Source: Desulfobacteraceae bacterium
GTDB lineage: Bacteria > Desulfobacterota > Desulfobacteria > Desulfobacterales > Desulfosalsimonadaceae
Length of the DNA stretch: 37,233 nt
Reading direction: 5' to 3'
Assembly (NCBI GenBank): GCA_021737545.1
Contig: JAIPDT010000008.1
Coordinates: 1 to 37,233 of the forward strand
Of the stretch, positions 8,473-15,947 are shown one piece after another; position 1 is the stretch's first letter, and every line of letters begins with the position of its first letter. The position numbers and the translations under genes were made by a program. The notes under the pieces are model-generated. The model saw nothing but the letters and a program-made list of their open reading frames with translations. It ran no database searches and was not told where the DNA came from.

Positions 8473-10152
8473 TCAATGTACCACCAGAGTCTGGGATCTT
8501 TCCTTGGCTTTTTCCAGTTCTTCTCCGCCGATGACAGAGGCGGTATCCACTACCACCTGCACCTGTCTGAATTCGCTGGTTTCCACCGCGGTTATGTGGA
8601 GCTGACCTTCGCCGTTTAAATCAAAGGTGATTTCAATTGGCAGGTCAGCCGGCAGGTTGGGGGGCAGGTGCAGAATCGCGGTCTTGATTTCCTCCGCGTT
8701 TTCTATAGGGATCTCGATATCGCTGGTCTCGCTTTCCATTATTCGTATTAATACAGTTTTCTGATTTTCCACTGCGGTGTAGAACTTTTTTTTTGCATTG
8801 ACAGGCACTGCTGTATTGCGCAGCACCACATTGAAAACGATTTCTTCGTCGGTGGGGTTATGGGCCACTACTCCGAAGCTCTTGCTGGTGACATTTTTGA
8901 CCCGCAGCATGGCATTTTCAACAGAGGGCAGAGTATAGCCGGTATCGTCAGCGAGTTCCTGGGCCGCTTTTTTGAAATCATCGGCAGAGATCTCGCTTTT
9001 TTTGATCATTTCCGAAAGATTTTCAGGGCGGTCGATTTCCTTCTTGGTTTTTTCCGAAATCCGGCGTACCAAATCGTCGTTTAAGGCCAGTTTCCAGCCG
9101 TAGATGGCCGCGCCCTTGGCTACGGCCTCGTCCGGATCAAAAACCTTGGGCGCTATGGAGAATTCTTTTTCAATGCGTTTTGCCACCTGGGGCATGCGGG
9201 TGGCTCCTCCCACCAGGATGATTTCGTCGAAACCTTCATAGCCTTTGCCCCGGGCGGCCCCAAGCATTTCGCTGGTAAAATCCACCGTCCGCTCCAAAAG
9301 ATCTTCGGTGAGTTCCTCGAATTTTTCACGCTCGAGGATCATCTTCACCCGGTTGCCTCCGTGGGTTACGGAGACAGGGGTTTTGGGGCGCTGGCTGAGG
9401 ATTTTTTTGGCTTTTTCAGCCGAAAGCTGCAGATCCTGCCACGTGTCGGGATCGTCTAAAATATCTTCTTTTATTCCGGTTTCTTCCTGGAATTTTTCCA
9501 CCAGATAGGCAACTATCCGGTCGTCCCAGTCCTTGCCGCCCAGGTTGTGGTCGCCTCCGGTACAGATTACCTCCACCGAGTCCGCGCGGATATCGATCAT
9601 GGTGACGTCAAAGGTGCCGCCTCCCAGGTCGTATACAAGCACTACCTTTTCACTGGAGGTGTCTAAAGATCCATAGGCGATAGCAGCTGCGGTGGGCTCG
9701 TTTATAATCTGGCGTACGTTAAAACCCGCGATTTCTCCGGCTTTGCGTGTGGCCTCGCGCTCGTTGATTCCGAAATAGGCGGGGCACGTAATCACCACGT
9801 CCGTAATTTCTTCTGAAAGATATTGTCCCGCATCCTGGGCCAGTTTTTTTAATATGTAGGACGAGATTTCTTCAGGCCGGTAATGTTCCGAGCCGTACTC
9901 GAAAATGAAATTTGGTTCTCCCATAGAGCGCTTGATAAAACTGACCACCTCGTTGGGATACAGCTTGGCGCTTTCCTTGGCCACCTCTCCGACCACGATA
10001 TTGTTTTCATCAAAGAAAACAACCGACGGGGTGACCCTTTCGTTTTCCGCATTGGGTATAATAACCGCTTTGCCGTATTCATCCACATAAGAAATTGAGG
10101 AATAGGTGGTTCCCAGATCAATGCCGTATATACGTTTGATTTTATTGTTCAT
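8473..10152 (-). CDS. Hsp70/DnaK-family chaperone lacking the C-terminal lid
   Basis: An ATP-driven chaperone. I start it at the ATG at 10152, 28 codons inside the listed ORF. This ATG overlaps the GrpE-like stop (TGATG) and begins MNNKIKRIYGIDLGTTYSS. The nucleotide-binding domain is intact: phosphate 1 at 10-19, phosphate 2 VYDLGGGTFDV at 173-183, and the adenosine motif ILVGGATRMP at 311-320. At 559 aa it is about 75 residues shorter than DnaK. It ends soon after the beta substrate-binding domain (EEL-EKAKERSQTLVVH), so the helical lid is absent. About 55 extra residues (360-413) precede the interdomain linker, which reads AMLRVKNV rather than the usual VLLLDV type. It is a dedicated paralog rather than the housekeeping DnaK and should work with the GrpE-like and J-like neighbours. 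Confidence 0.92.
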   Translation of the reverse strand: MNNKIKRIYGIDLGTTYSSISYVDEYGKAVIIPNAENERVTPSVVFFDENNIVVGEVAKESAKLYPNEVVSFIKRSMGEPNFIFEYGSEHYRPEEISSYILKKLAQDAGQYLSEEITDVVITCPAYFGINEREATRKAGEIAGFNVRQIINEPTAAAIAYGSLDTSSEKVVLVYDLGGGTFDVTMIDIRADSVEVICTGGDHNLGGKDWDDRIVAYLVEKFQEETGIKEDILDDPDTWQDLQLSAEKAKKILSQRPKTPVSVTHGGNRVKMILEREKFEELTEDLLERTVDFTSEMLGAARGKGYEGFDEIILVGGATRMPQVAKRIEKEFSIAPKVFDPDEAVAKGAAIYGWKLALNDDLVRRISEKTKKEIDRPENLSEMIKKSEISADDFKKAAQELADDTGYTLPSVENAMLRVKNVTSKSFGVVAHNPTDEEIVFNVVLRNTAVPVNAKKKFYTAVENQKTVLIRIMESETSDIEIPIENAEEIKTAILHLPPNLPADLPIEITFDLNGEGQLHITAVETSEFRQVQVVVDTASVIGGEELEKAKERSQTLVVH

Positions 10153-10769
10153 CAGTATGTATTGCCCTCTTTGCCTGTTGCATTGATATATACATATACG
10201 GCTACCATCTCCGGCCGGAGCACTTTGCCCTCCCATTCATAGCCCGGCCGCAAGCTGCCGGCGACCTTTTTGTCCATTTCCGGATCATGTGTTTCTACTT
10301 TTTTGACCACGCGCTGACGGGCATTGTCAAAATGTTCGGTATTGCATGTAAACGGCGTGACGCCTTGCCAGGAAAAAAGATCCTCTATGTCCGAGGCAAT
10401 GTCTTCGAGAAAGCCCAGCAGGCTCGGCAGAGTTTCTTCGCTTGGGGGGTCGTCTTCGTAATGAGCCTTAAATTTCCTGATATCGTCAATGATCTTAATG
10501 GCATCGGTTATCATGGAGTGGAAATGTTTCTTTATAAGACCCTCGCGGTATTCCTGCAGTTCCTGGTGCAGTCCGTCAATTATACGGTTTTTGTGCTCAT
10601 CGTACTTGAGTTTGGTTTCAAATTCGCCTGCCAGTGAACGCATCTGTGCTCTGAGGTCGTCTACCGCGGCCATCAAACTTTTTTCTGAACCGTTTTTTTC
10701 ATTGAATTCGAGGCTTACTTCGAATTCGTCTTCCGGTTCTTGTTCTTCGTTGTCTTCTTCCTGCATCAT
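10152..10769 (-). CDS. GrpE-like nucleotide exchange factor
   Basis: A 205-residue protein with an acidic N-terminus (EEDNEEQEPEDEFE), a central long coiled-coil region (about 35-110) and a C-terminal beta segment that matches GrpE (RPGYEWEGKVLRPEMVAVYV). GrpE dimers release ADP from Hsp70. Sequence outside the C-terminal signature is divergent, so this is a paralog serving the adjacent Hsp70. The start is one of two adjacent ATGs, and no strong ribosome binding site is visible. Its stop overlaps the Hsp70 start by one base. It is the first gene of the chaperone operon and follows hypB by 77 bases, with a promoter candidate in between. Confidence 0.85.
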   Translation of the reverse strand: MMQEEDNEEQEPEDEFEVSLEFNEKNGSEKSLMAAVDDLRAQMRSLAGEFETKLKYDEHKNRIIDGLHQELQEYREGLIKKHFHSMITDAIKIIDDIRKFKAHYEDDPPSEETLPSLLGFLEDIASDIEDLFSWQGVTPFTCNTEHFDNARQRVVKKVETHDPEMDKKVAGSLRPGYEWEGKVLRPEMVAVYVYINATGKEGNTY

Positions 10770-10820
10770 TGCCCGGCTGCTCGGAGTATTTTGAAATACA
10801 ACTTACCTGAACACTGTTAT

Positions 10821-10850
10821 AAGATAAAAGATACCTGCCCGAATTGTCAA
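10821..10850 (-). promoter_or_regulatory. sigma70-like promoter for the GrpE-Hsp70-J operon
   Basis: On the minus strand a perfect -35 TTGACA (10850-10845) is followed after 18 bases by TATCTT as a -10. The -35 overlaps the stop codon of hypB. This would let the chaperone genes be expressed apart from the hyp/transport genes upstream. No CIRCE element or sigma32-type sequence was seen here. Confidence 0.55.
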
Positions 10851-11512
10851 GAAAAATCCTTTATTTCCTTTTTGATCCAGTCTGTCCATCCGTGGATACC
10901 TTCACCGGTTTTGGCGGAAACCTCAAATACCGAGATGTCAGGGTTTAATTCGGCGGCCCGCTGTCTTAAAACCGTGGTCTCGAAATCCGCAAGCTCCATC
11001 ATGTCTATTTTATTGATTACAAGTACATCGGATATGCTAAACATCAGGGGGTATTTCATGGGCTTGTCGTCGCCTTCGGGCACGCTTAATATCATTGCGT
11101 TTCTTATGGCGCCGGTGTCAAACTCTGCAGGGCAGACAAGGTTGCCGACGTTTTCTATAAAGATCAGGTCGAAATTCTGCGACCCTATGCCTTCGAGTCC
11201 GGTTTTGACCATTGCGGCATCCAGGTGGCAGAATCCGCCTGTGCGCAGCTGGACAGCCTCAATCCCTGCGTTTCGGATCTTTTCGGCATCCACCGTGGAA
11301 TCGATGTCCGCTTCGATTACTCCGATTTTAAGATCACCTCCGATGGCGGCCGCTGTTTTAAGCAGCAAACTTGTCTTGCCCGCCCCGGGCGAGGACATAA
11401 GGTTTATTACAAAGGTTTTGTCCCTCCGGAGCTTGTCGCGCAATTGCTGAGCCGCGGCGTCGTTGTCCGAAAGTATGTCTTCTCTTACCTCAAAGAGCTT
11501 AATTCCCTCCAT
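10847..11512 (-). CDS. hypB: hydrogenase maturation GTPase HypB
   Basis: Cytoplasmic SIMIBI GTPase that delivers nickel during [NiFe]-hydrogenase maturation. The 221-residue sequence shows a P-loop (SSPGAGKTS at about 40-48), the metal-binding CH pair in GGFCHLDA, the family signature ENVGNLVCPAEFD, and NKID for guanine recognition. It lacks an extended His-rich N-terminus and the N-terminal CxxCGC motif, so nickel storage and high-affinity binding features are reduced. Its ATG directly abuts the hypA stop, so the two are co-translated. No hydrogenase structural genes or hypCDEF are in the window. Confidence 0.96.
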   Translation of the reverse strand: MEGIKLFEVREDILSDNDAAAQQLRDKLRRDKTFVINLMSSPGAGKTSLLLKTAAAIGGDLKIGVIEADIDSTVDAEKIRNAGIEAVQLRTGGFCHLDAAMVKTGLEGIGSQNFDLIFIENVGNLVCPAEFDTGAIRNAMILSVPEGDDKPMKYPLMFSISDVLVINKIDMMELADFETTVLRQRAAELNPDISVFEVSAKTGEGIHGWTDWIKKEIKDFS

Positions 11513-11866
11513 TTATACAGCCTCCATATCCTTGATATAGTATTGCCTCCCGGAGACAAGGGAAAAATCGCCGATGCCGGCGCAGTTCGGGCACTCGATT
11601 GCCCCGAGATCTTTCCTGGTGATATGCATTGTCTGATCGCAGTTTCTGCATTTAAGAACGATAGGGAGCCTTTCAATTCTGAGTTTTGCCCCGCCGGCAA
11701 GCGTCTGTCTGCTCAGATAGTCGAAGTAGTGCTGGAGCCACCTGTCTTCCAGATCGCTTAATTCTCCGATATGCAGGGTAATGGATACTACCCGGCTGAC
11801 CCGGTTTTTTTCAGCGTGTTTTAGCACGATGTTTAAGATACTTTCGGTTACCGGCAGTTCATGCAT
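11513..11866 (-). CDS. hypA: hydrogenase maturation nickel chaperone HypA
   Basis: Works with HypB to insert nickel into [NiFe]-hydrogenase. The 117-residue protein begins MHELPVTESI, so nickel ligand H2 and the conserved MHE are present. The zinc site is formed by C73xxC76 and, about 16 residues on, a second CxxC (IECPNCAG). Length is normal. The stop codon TAA is followed immediately by the hypB ATG. The upstream protease gene ends 23 bases before the hypA start on the same strand, making read-through from the transport genes plausible. Confidence 0.96.
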   Translation of the reverse strand: MHELPVTESILNIVLKHAEKNRVSRVVSITLHIGELSDLEDRWLQHYFDYLSRQTLAGGAKLRIERLPIVLKCRNCDQTMHITRKDLGAIECPNCAGIGDFSLVSGRQYYIKDMEAV

Positions 11867-11889
11867 AACTTAAATTGTCTTCTATGGGG

Positions 11890-12570
11890 TCATATAAGGG
11901 CAAGAGTCTCTTTTTCCATTAACCGCGCTGCGTGCTCAATGGAAACCGCATATGAAATGTCGGTTTTGATGGGGGCCTCGGCGCTTTGCCGCAAGTGCTC
12001 GGGCATCAGATCCTGAGGCAAGAACCTGCCGCCTACCACTCCGATGATCCGGCCGTCGTACAGGTTGACAAGAGGAGCTCCGATGGAGCCGTCATGAATC
12101 AGGGTATCAAAAAGAAAAATCCGGGTTTGGTTTTTACTCAGAATTTTGCCGGCGACCGCAGCCTGTTTTATTAACTGGGTGTAAATGTGATAATATCCGA
12201 ATGGGTAGCCCAGACAGGCTACTGAATTGCCGATGGGAACCTCTTCGGGAATGCCCATGACATGATCCGGCATTGAGACCTCGACTTCCTGTCCGAATTT
12301 AAGCAGGGCAAGATCTCGTTCCCTGTCGATTTGCCGTATCTCGAGAGGTATTGGGGCGACTGTTTCCTCCCGTACAGGAGCAAAACCGGGGTGTTCTTCC
12401 ATCGGAACCGCCATTAGATCCGTAATTCCGATAATAAGATGGGCGGCTGTCAACAGATAGCCCCTGGGATGTATCAGAAAGGCGGTTCCCCTGAAGGCCA
12501 CTTGCTCGCCTTCTTTTTTAAACAGCATCATGGCGGCGCCCTTGTACTGAAAGTATATATTCTGGAGCAT
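11890..12570 (-). CDS. trypsin-like serine protease without a signal peptide
   Basis: A 226-residue single-domain chymotrypsin-fold protease. The triad is readable: H44 (LTAAHLI), D86 (ERDLALLKF) and S162 in HDGSIGAPL, where the usual GNSGGP is altered to DGSIGAP. There is no PDZ domain, so it is not a standard DegP/HtrA, and no signal peptide, which suggests a cytoplasmic location. Hydrophobic strands are from the fold, not membrane helices. AAAGGA lies 8 bases before the ATG. It sits 21 bases downstream of the betaine-binding protein gene and upstream of hypA. Its target is unknown; it could be catalytically weak because of the altered oxyanion segment. Confidence 0.8.
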   Translation of the reverse strand: MLQNIYFQYKGAAMMLFKKEGEQVAFRGTAFLIHPRGYLLTAAHLIIGITDLMAVPMEEHPGFAPVREETVAPIPLEIRQIDRERDLALLKFGQEVEVSMPDHVMGIPEEVPIGNSVACLGYPFGYYHIYTQLIKQAAVAGKILSKNQTRIFLFDTLIHDGSIGAPLVNLYDGRIIGVVGGRFLPQDLMPEHLRQSAEAPIKTDISYAVSIEHAARLMEKETLALI

Positions 12571-12591
12571 AACAGGTCCTTTATTCTTTTG

Positions 12592-13518
12592 TTATTCGAT
12601 CCATTCATCGACCCTTTCCGGATGGTGACGGATCCATCTGAGTGCTTTTTCGTATGGATAGCGTCCCTGGTCTTCCCGGATCCAAAGCATTAGTTGTCCG
12701 ATGTCTTCGGGCTGCCAGTAAAAATTGTCCAGAAAACGATATGCCGCGGGCATCTCCTTTTCCAGCCCCCGGCGCGCTATTGTGGCAATATGGCCTTTGC
12801 CGCCGAATATCGCCTCGGGGTCATCCAGGAATTTTAGTTCCCACCGGGCAAACATCCAGTGCGGCAGCCACCCGGTGACCACGATCCATTTCTGGTGCCT
12901 GATTGCGTTTGAAAGTTCGGCCACCATGGAGACTTCGGTGCCCTCCACCAGGCGGAAATCATTCTCGAGTCCGTAAGCCTCCATTGCCCGGCGGGTATTT
13001 CTCATGATGCCCGCTTTCGGATCAATGCCGATGATCCGGTGATTAAATTTTTCAGCATTCTCTTTTAATTCCGCTATTGAATCCACGGTTATATACGGCC
13101 TGTTGCGGATTCCGGTGCCCGCGGTCAGGCGGCCCAAGGTGATATTCGGAACCACCAGCCCGGTTTTTGTCCCTTCAAGGTTGGGGCCCAGATTGACTAC
13201 CCTGTCTTTGAACTTTTTATAATAGTGGGCCTGAGTATCAGGAAGCCAGGCGGAAACCATGGCGTCAGCTTTTTTTTCTGCAACTTCCTCCCACATACTG
13301 CCCGCATCTGTTTCTTTGAGATGACATCTGATGCCAAGCTTTTGTTCAAAAACCGCCTTTACGAGGTTCGCAGTGGCAATTGATGACGACCAGTCAGTAT
13401 GGACAATCCGGATGTACCCGGAATTTTTTTCCGCCCCGTTTCCGGCTGCTGCGAACAGGCCTAGCAGGCAGATCACGGAGGCGGTAAGAATAAGTGCAAG
13501 ACGGGGTGCGTGTTTCAT
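12592..13518 (-). CDS. glycine betaine/choline-type substrate-binding protein (OpuAC family)
   Basis: A periplasmic solute-binding protein, 308 aa, with a clear signal peptide (basic MKHAPR, hydrophobic core to about 23, likely cleavage near residue 26). Aromatic residues that form the quaternary-ammonium cage in this family are seen in TDWSSSIATANL, AWLPDTQAHYYKKF and GWLPHWMFARWELKF. AAGGAGG precedes the ATG. No ABC permease or ATPase gene is nearby. Instead a BCCT transporter gene lies 47 bases upstream on the same strand. The protein may therefore serve a distant ABC system or partner with the secondary transporter. Function in osmoprotectant capture is well supported; the exact ligand is not. 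Confidence 0.9.
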   Translation of the reverse strand: MKHAPRLALILTASVICLLGLFAAAGNGAEKNSGYIRIVHTDWSSSIATANLVKAVFEQKLGIRCHLKETDAGSMWEEVAEKKADAMVSAWLPDTQAHYYKKFKDRVVNLGPNLEGTKTGLVVPNITLGRLTAGTGIRNRPYITVDSIAELKENAEKFNHRIIGIDPKAGIMRNTRRAMEAYGLENDFRLVEGTEVSMVAELSNAIRHQKWIVVTGWLPHWMFARWELKFLDDPEAIFGGKGHIATIARRGLEKEMPAAYRFLDNFYWQPEDIGQLMLWIREDQGRYPYEKALRWIRHHPERVDEWIE

Positions 13519-13565
13519 TCTTTTTTTCCTCCTTGCTCATAATAGATGAGGTTTTTCCGGATTGT

Positions 13566-15203
13566 TTACCATAGTCGCCTGCGTCCGAATGTCTTGTCAA
13601 GCGGCGGCTTGGTTTTGATTTTAAATTGCCTGGTTTCCCTGGCGCCGACAGTGATTTCACTGGGAGCTGCGTACTCGGATAGGCCCCGGTACAGAGCAAG
13701 GCACATTCCCAGCAAAACCAGGGCAAACGGCAGCCCCGTAATAATTGTGGCTGTTTGCAGGGCCACCAGGCCGCCGCCGACCAGCAGAGAAGCGGCCACA
13801 ACGCCTTCCAGAATCGCCCAGAACAGCCTTGAGAGCACCGGAGGATTGGGGTTGCCTCCCGAGGTGATGATGTCTATGACCATGGACCCCGAGTCCGAAG
13901 AGGTTACAAAAAAGGTTGTGATGACTATTATAGCCAGGCTGGATGTTACAACAGATAGCGGAAAATTTTCCAGCAACACGAACAGGGAGACAGGAATGTT
14001 TTCCTGGACTGACCGTGCAATGCCTCCTGCACCGAACATTTCGATAAACAGGGCGGTGTTGCCGAAAATGGTAAGCCATAAAAAAGTCACCATCGTGGGT
14101 ACAAGAAGCACGCCCAGAATGAATTGCCTGATAGATCGGCCGTAGGAGACCCTGGCGATGAACATTCCCACAAAAGGCGACCAGGCGATCCACCACGACC
14201 AGTAGAAAATGGTCCAGCCCTGCTGCCACTGGGTATGTTCATAGGTTTCGTTCCAGGTGCTCAATTGCGGCAGATGCTGGATATAGTAGCCTATGTTTTC
14301 CAGCAGTGCATCCATGACGAACAGGGTGGGGCCCACCAGCATAACGAACAAGGCCAGAAGTGCGGCAAAGCCGATGTTGATTTCGCTTAAGCGGCGGATG
14401 CCCTTGTCCAGGCCCTTGATCACCGACCATGTCGCCACGGCGGTGATACATCCTATAAGAATAACCTGTATGGTCGGGGATTGGCCTATGCCCAGAAGGT
14501 AATCGAGTCCGGCGTTGACTTGCTGAACTCCGAGCCCCAGGGAGGTGGCCACCCCGAAAAGCGTTGCCACCGTGGCCAGGATATCGATGATGTTGCCGGC
14601 CCAGCCGTATATGCGGTCGCCGAAAAGCGGGTAAAATGCCGTTCGAATCGACAGAGGCAGCCCCCTGTTAAAGGAAAAAAAGGCCAGGGAAAGTCCTACC
14701 ATGCTATAAATCGCCCATGGATGCAGGCCCCAGTGCAGAAAGGTTATATCCATGGCCTTTCTGGCCGCCTCCGTAGTGCCGGGCTCAGTCAGGGGATTGG
14801 CAACGTAGTGAAACATTGGTTCCGCCACTCCGTAGAAAAGCAACCCGATCCCCATGCCGGCCGAAAAAAGCATTGCAAACCAGCCAGGGGTGGAAAATTC
14901 CGGGCGGGCGTCCGGTCCTCCCAGACGAATGTCTCCGAATCTTCCGGCCAGCAGCACCAGGATAAAAACCAGCACTATGTTGACCGTCCATATAAACAGC
15001 CAGCCGGCGTAATCTGATATCGCATTCTGCATCTGCTCGAAAATATCGCCCACGTATTGCTGAAAGACAATGGTGGTGACAACGAAAAAGACGATCAATG
15101 CCGCGGATATAAAAAATACCTGGGGATGGATATCAAGGTGAAACCACCCCTGCTCTTTTTCCTGTTCCCCGCCGACTTGCTGCTTATCACGAATTTCTGT
15201 CAT
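13566..15203 (-). CDS. BCCT-family betaine/carnitine/choline transporter
   Basis: A 545-residue inner-membrane secondary transporter with about 12 membrane helices. The glycine stretch GMGIG (116-120) is the form found in sodium-coupled members such as BetP. The Trp-rich BCCT signature WTIFYWSWWIAWSPFVGMF (330-348) forms the substrate box. The protein has short N- and C-terminal tails compared with BetP, so osmosensing may be limited. It should import betaine or a related compatible solute with Na+, which suits a marine or saline habitat. It is the first gene of a minus-strand run that continues through the binding protein, protease and hypAB. AAAGAAAGG precedes the start. Confidence 0.95.
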   Translation of the reverse strand: MTEIRDKQQVGGEQEKEQGWFHLDIHPQVFFISAALIVFFVVTTIVFQQYVGDIFEQMQNAISDYAGWLFIWTVNIVLVFILVLLAGRFGDIRLGGPDARPEFSTPGWFAMLFSAGMGIGLLFYGVAEPMFHYVANPLTEPGTTEAARKAMDITFLHWGLHPWAIYSMVGLSLAFFSFNRGLPLSIRTAFYPLFGDRIYGWAGNIIDILATVATLFGVATSLGLGVQQVNAGLDYLLGIGQSPTIQVILIGCITAVATWSVIKGLDKGIRRLSEINIGFAALLALFVMLVGPTLFVMDALLENIGYYIQHLPQLSTWNETYEHTQWQQGWTIFYWSWWIAWSPFVGMFIARVSYGRSIRQFILGVLLVPTMVTFLWLTIFGNTALFIEMFGAGGIARSVQENIPVSLFVLLENFPLSVVTSSLAIIVITTFFVTSSDSGSMVIDIITSGGNPNPPVLSRLFWAILEGVVAASLLVGGGLVALQTATIITGLPFALVLLGMCLALYRGLSEYAAPSEITVGARETRQFKIKTKPPLDKTFGRRRLW

Positions 15204-15485
15204 GGCATGCCTTTCTTTGCTGCAGGAGTTATTTCAATAATATATTATATACTATAATTCTAAAATAAAATAAGATCAAATTCTCTTGTCTCCTTGCATA
15301 ACTTCTGCTCATGACCATATTAAAAAACATACAATTTCAGAAAACAATAGCATTTTACGCAGTTGACGAAACAGATGAAATCCTATAAACTATTTAATAC
15401 AATGTTTTAATTTTATAATTTCGTTCATGCAAGCGTGGGAATCGATTTTTAAAGAAACCAAAAAGATTGAAAAAGCGGGATAAAA
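15204..15485. other. 282-base AT-rich divergent intergenic region
   Basis: This gap separates the BCCT gene (minus) from the HTH gene (plus). It is markedly more AT-rich than its surroundings and holds the BCCT promoter candidate near its left end. The right half, with long A/T runs (TTTAATACAATGTTTTAATTTTATAATTTC), is suited to a promoter for the plus-strand HTH/ftsH pair, though no -35/-10 pair stands out. No small gene with a convincing ribosome binding site was found. Confidence 0.5.
15251..15279 (-). promoter_or_regulatory. candidate sigma70 promoter for the BCCT transporter
   Basis: On the minus strand TTGATC (15279-15274) and TATAGT (15256-15251) are separated by 17 bases, in an AT-rich stretch about 50 bases before the BCCT start. 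The spacing is ideal. A second -10-like TATAAT overlaps just downstream. Confidence 0.45.
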
Positions 15486-15908
15486 ATGGGAAGATTACGT
15501 AGATATGCCAATACAAAGAGCCAGGAGCGGATGGGAAAAATATTTGAAATGCGCCGCAAGGGATATCGGTGGGCCCGGATTGCCGAGGAATGCGGAATGG
15601 GTGTCGCCAATGTCCAGCAGGCCTATTACCGGGAATGCCGTTACAGAAAGACAGCCTTTGAATGTCCTTTTATTGAATACATCGGCACCCATACCTACAA
15701 TGTTATTCGTAAATGTTTCGGCGAAAAGATTTTAACCGACCCCCAGCAGCTGACAGCATTTGAAAATATCAAGGCCATGCTGTGCTGGCCGGGAGTGGGG
15801 ACAAAAACCATTCAGGACCTTTCCGAGGGCTTGGAAGAAGCAGGCTACGATGGTTTTGATCCGGCAGAGGCCTACAGACAGATATTCCAGCCTCGTGCCC
15901 GCCGCTAA
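15486..15908 (+). CDS. small HTH protein with RNAP alpha-CTD-like helix-hairpin-helix end
   Basis: A 140-residue basic protein. Residues about 12-52 (ERMGKIFEMRRKGYRWARIAEECG...) look like a homeodomain-type helix-turn-helix. Residues about 85-130 (LTAFENIKAMLCWPGVGTKTIQDLSEGLEEAG) resemble the helix-hairpin-helix of the RNA polymerase alpha C-terminal domain, with the GVGxKTI turn. It probably binds nucleic acid, perhaps as a regulator. Its ribosome binding site is weak. It ends 39 bases before ftsH, so it may regulate or be co-transcribed with ftsH. I do not know a named family with this pairing. Confidence 0.7.
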   Translation: MGRLRRYANTKSQERMGKIFEMRRKGYRWARIAEECGMGVANVQQAYYRECRYRKTAFECPFIEYIGTHTYNVIRKCFGEKILTDPQQLTAFENIKAMLCWPGVGTKTIQDLSEGLEEAGYDGFDPAEAYRQIFQPRARR

Positions 15909-15947
15909 AGACTAAAGGTACAAAGTCCGGATCTGTAAAGGAGAGGA

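Noticed and set aside
10153-10236. 28-codon N-terminal extension of the Hsp70 ORF
   Set aside because: It lies inside the GrpE-like gene, and Hsp70 homologs begin at the GIDLGTT segment that follows ATG 10152.
10740-11761. Plus-strand ORFs opposite hypB and hypA (236 and 178 codons)
   Set aside because: Antisense shadows of strongly supported hyp genes; Ser-rich without domains.
13546-15017. Plus-strand ORFs opposite the BCCT gene (199 and 178 codons) and minus-strand 13657-14229
   Set aside because: The BCCT frame has the full signature and membrane pattern; the others are frame shadows.
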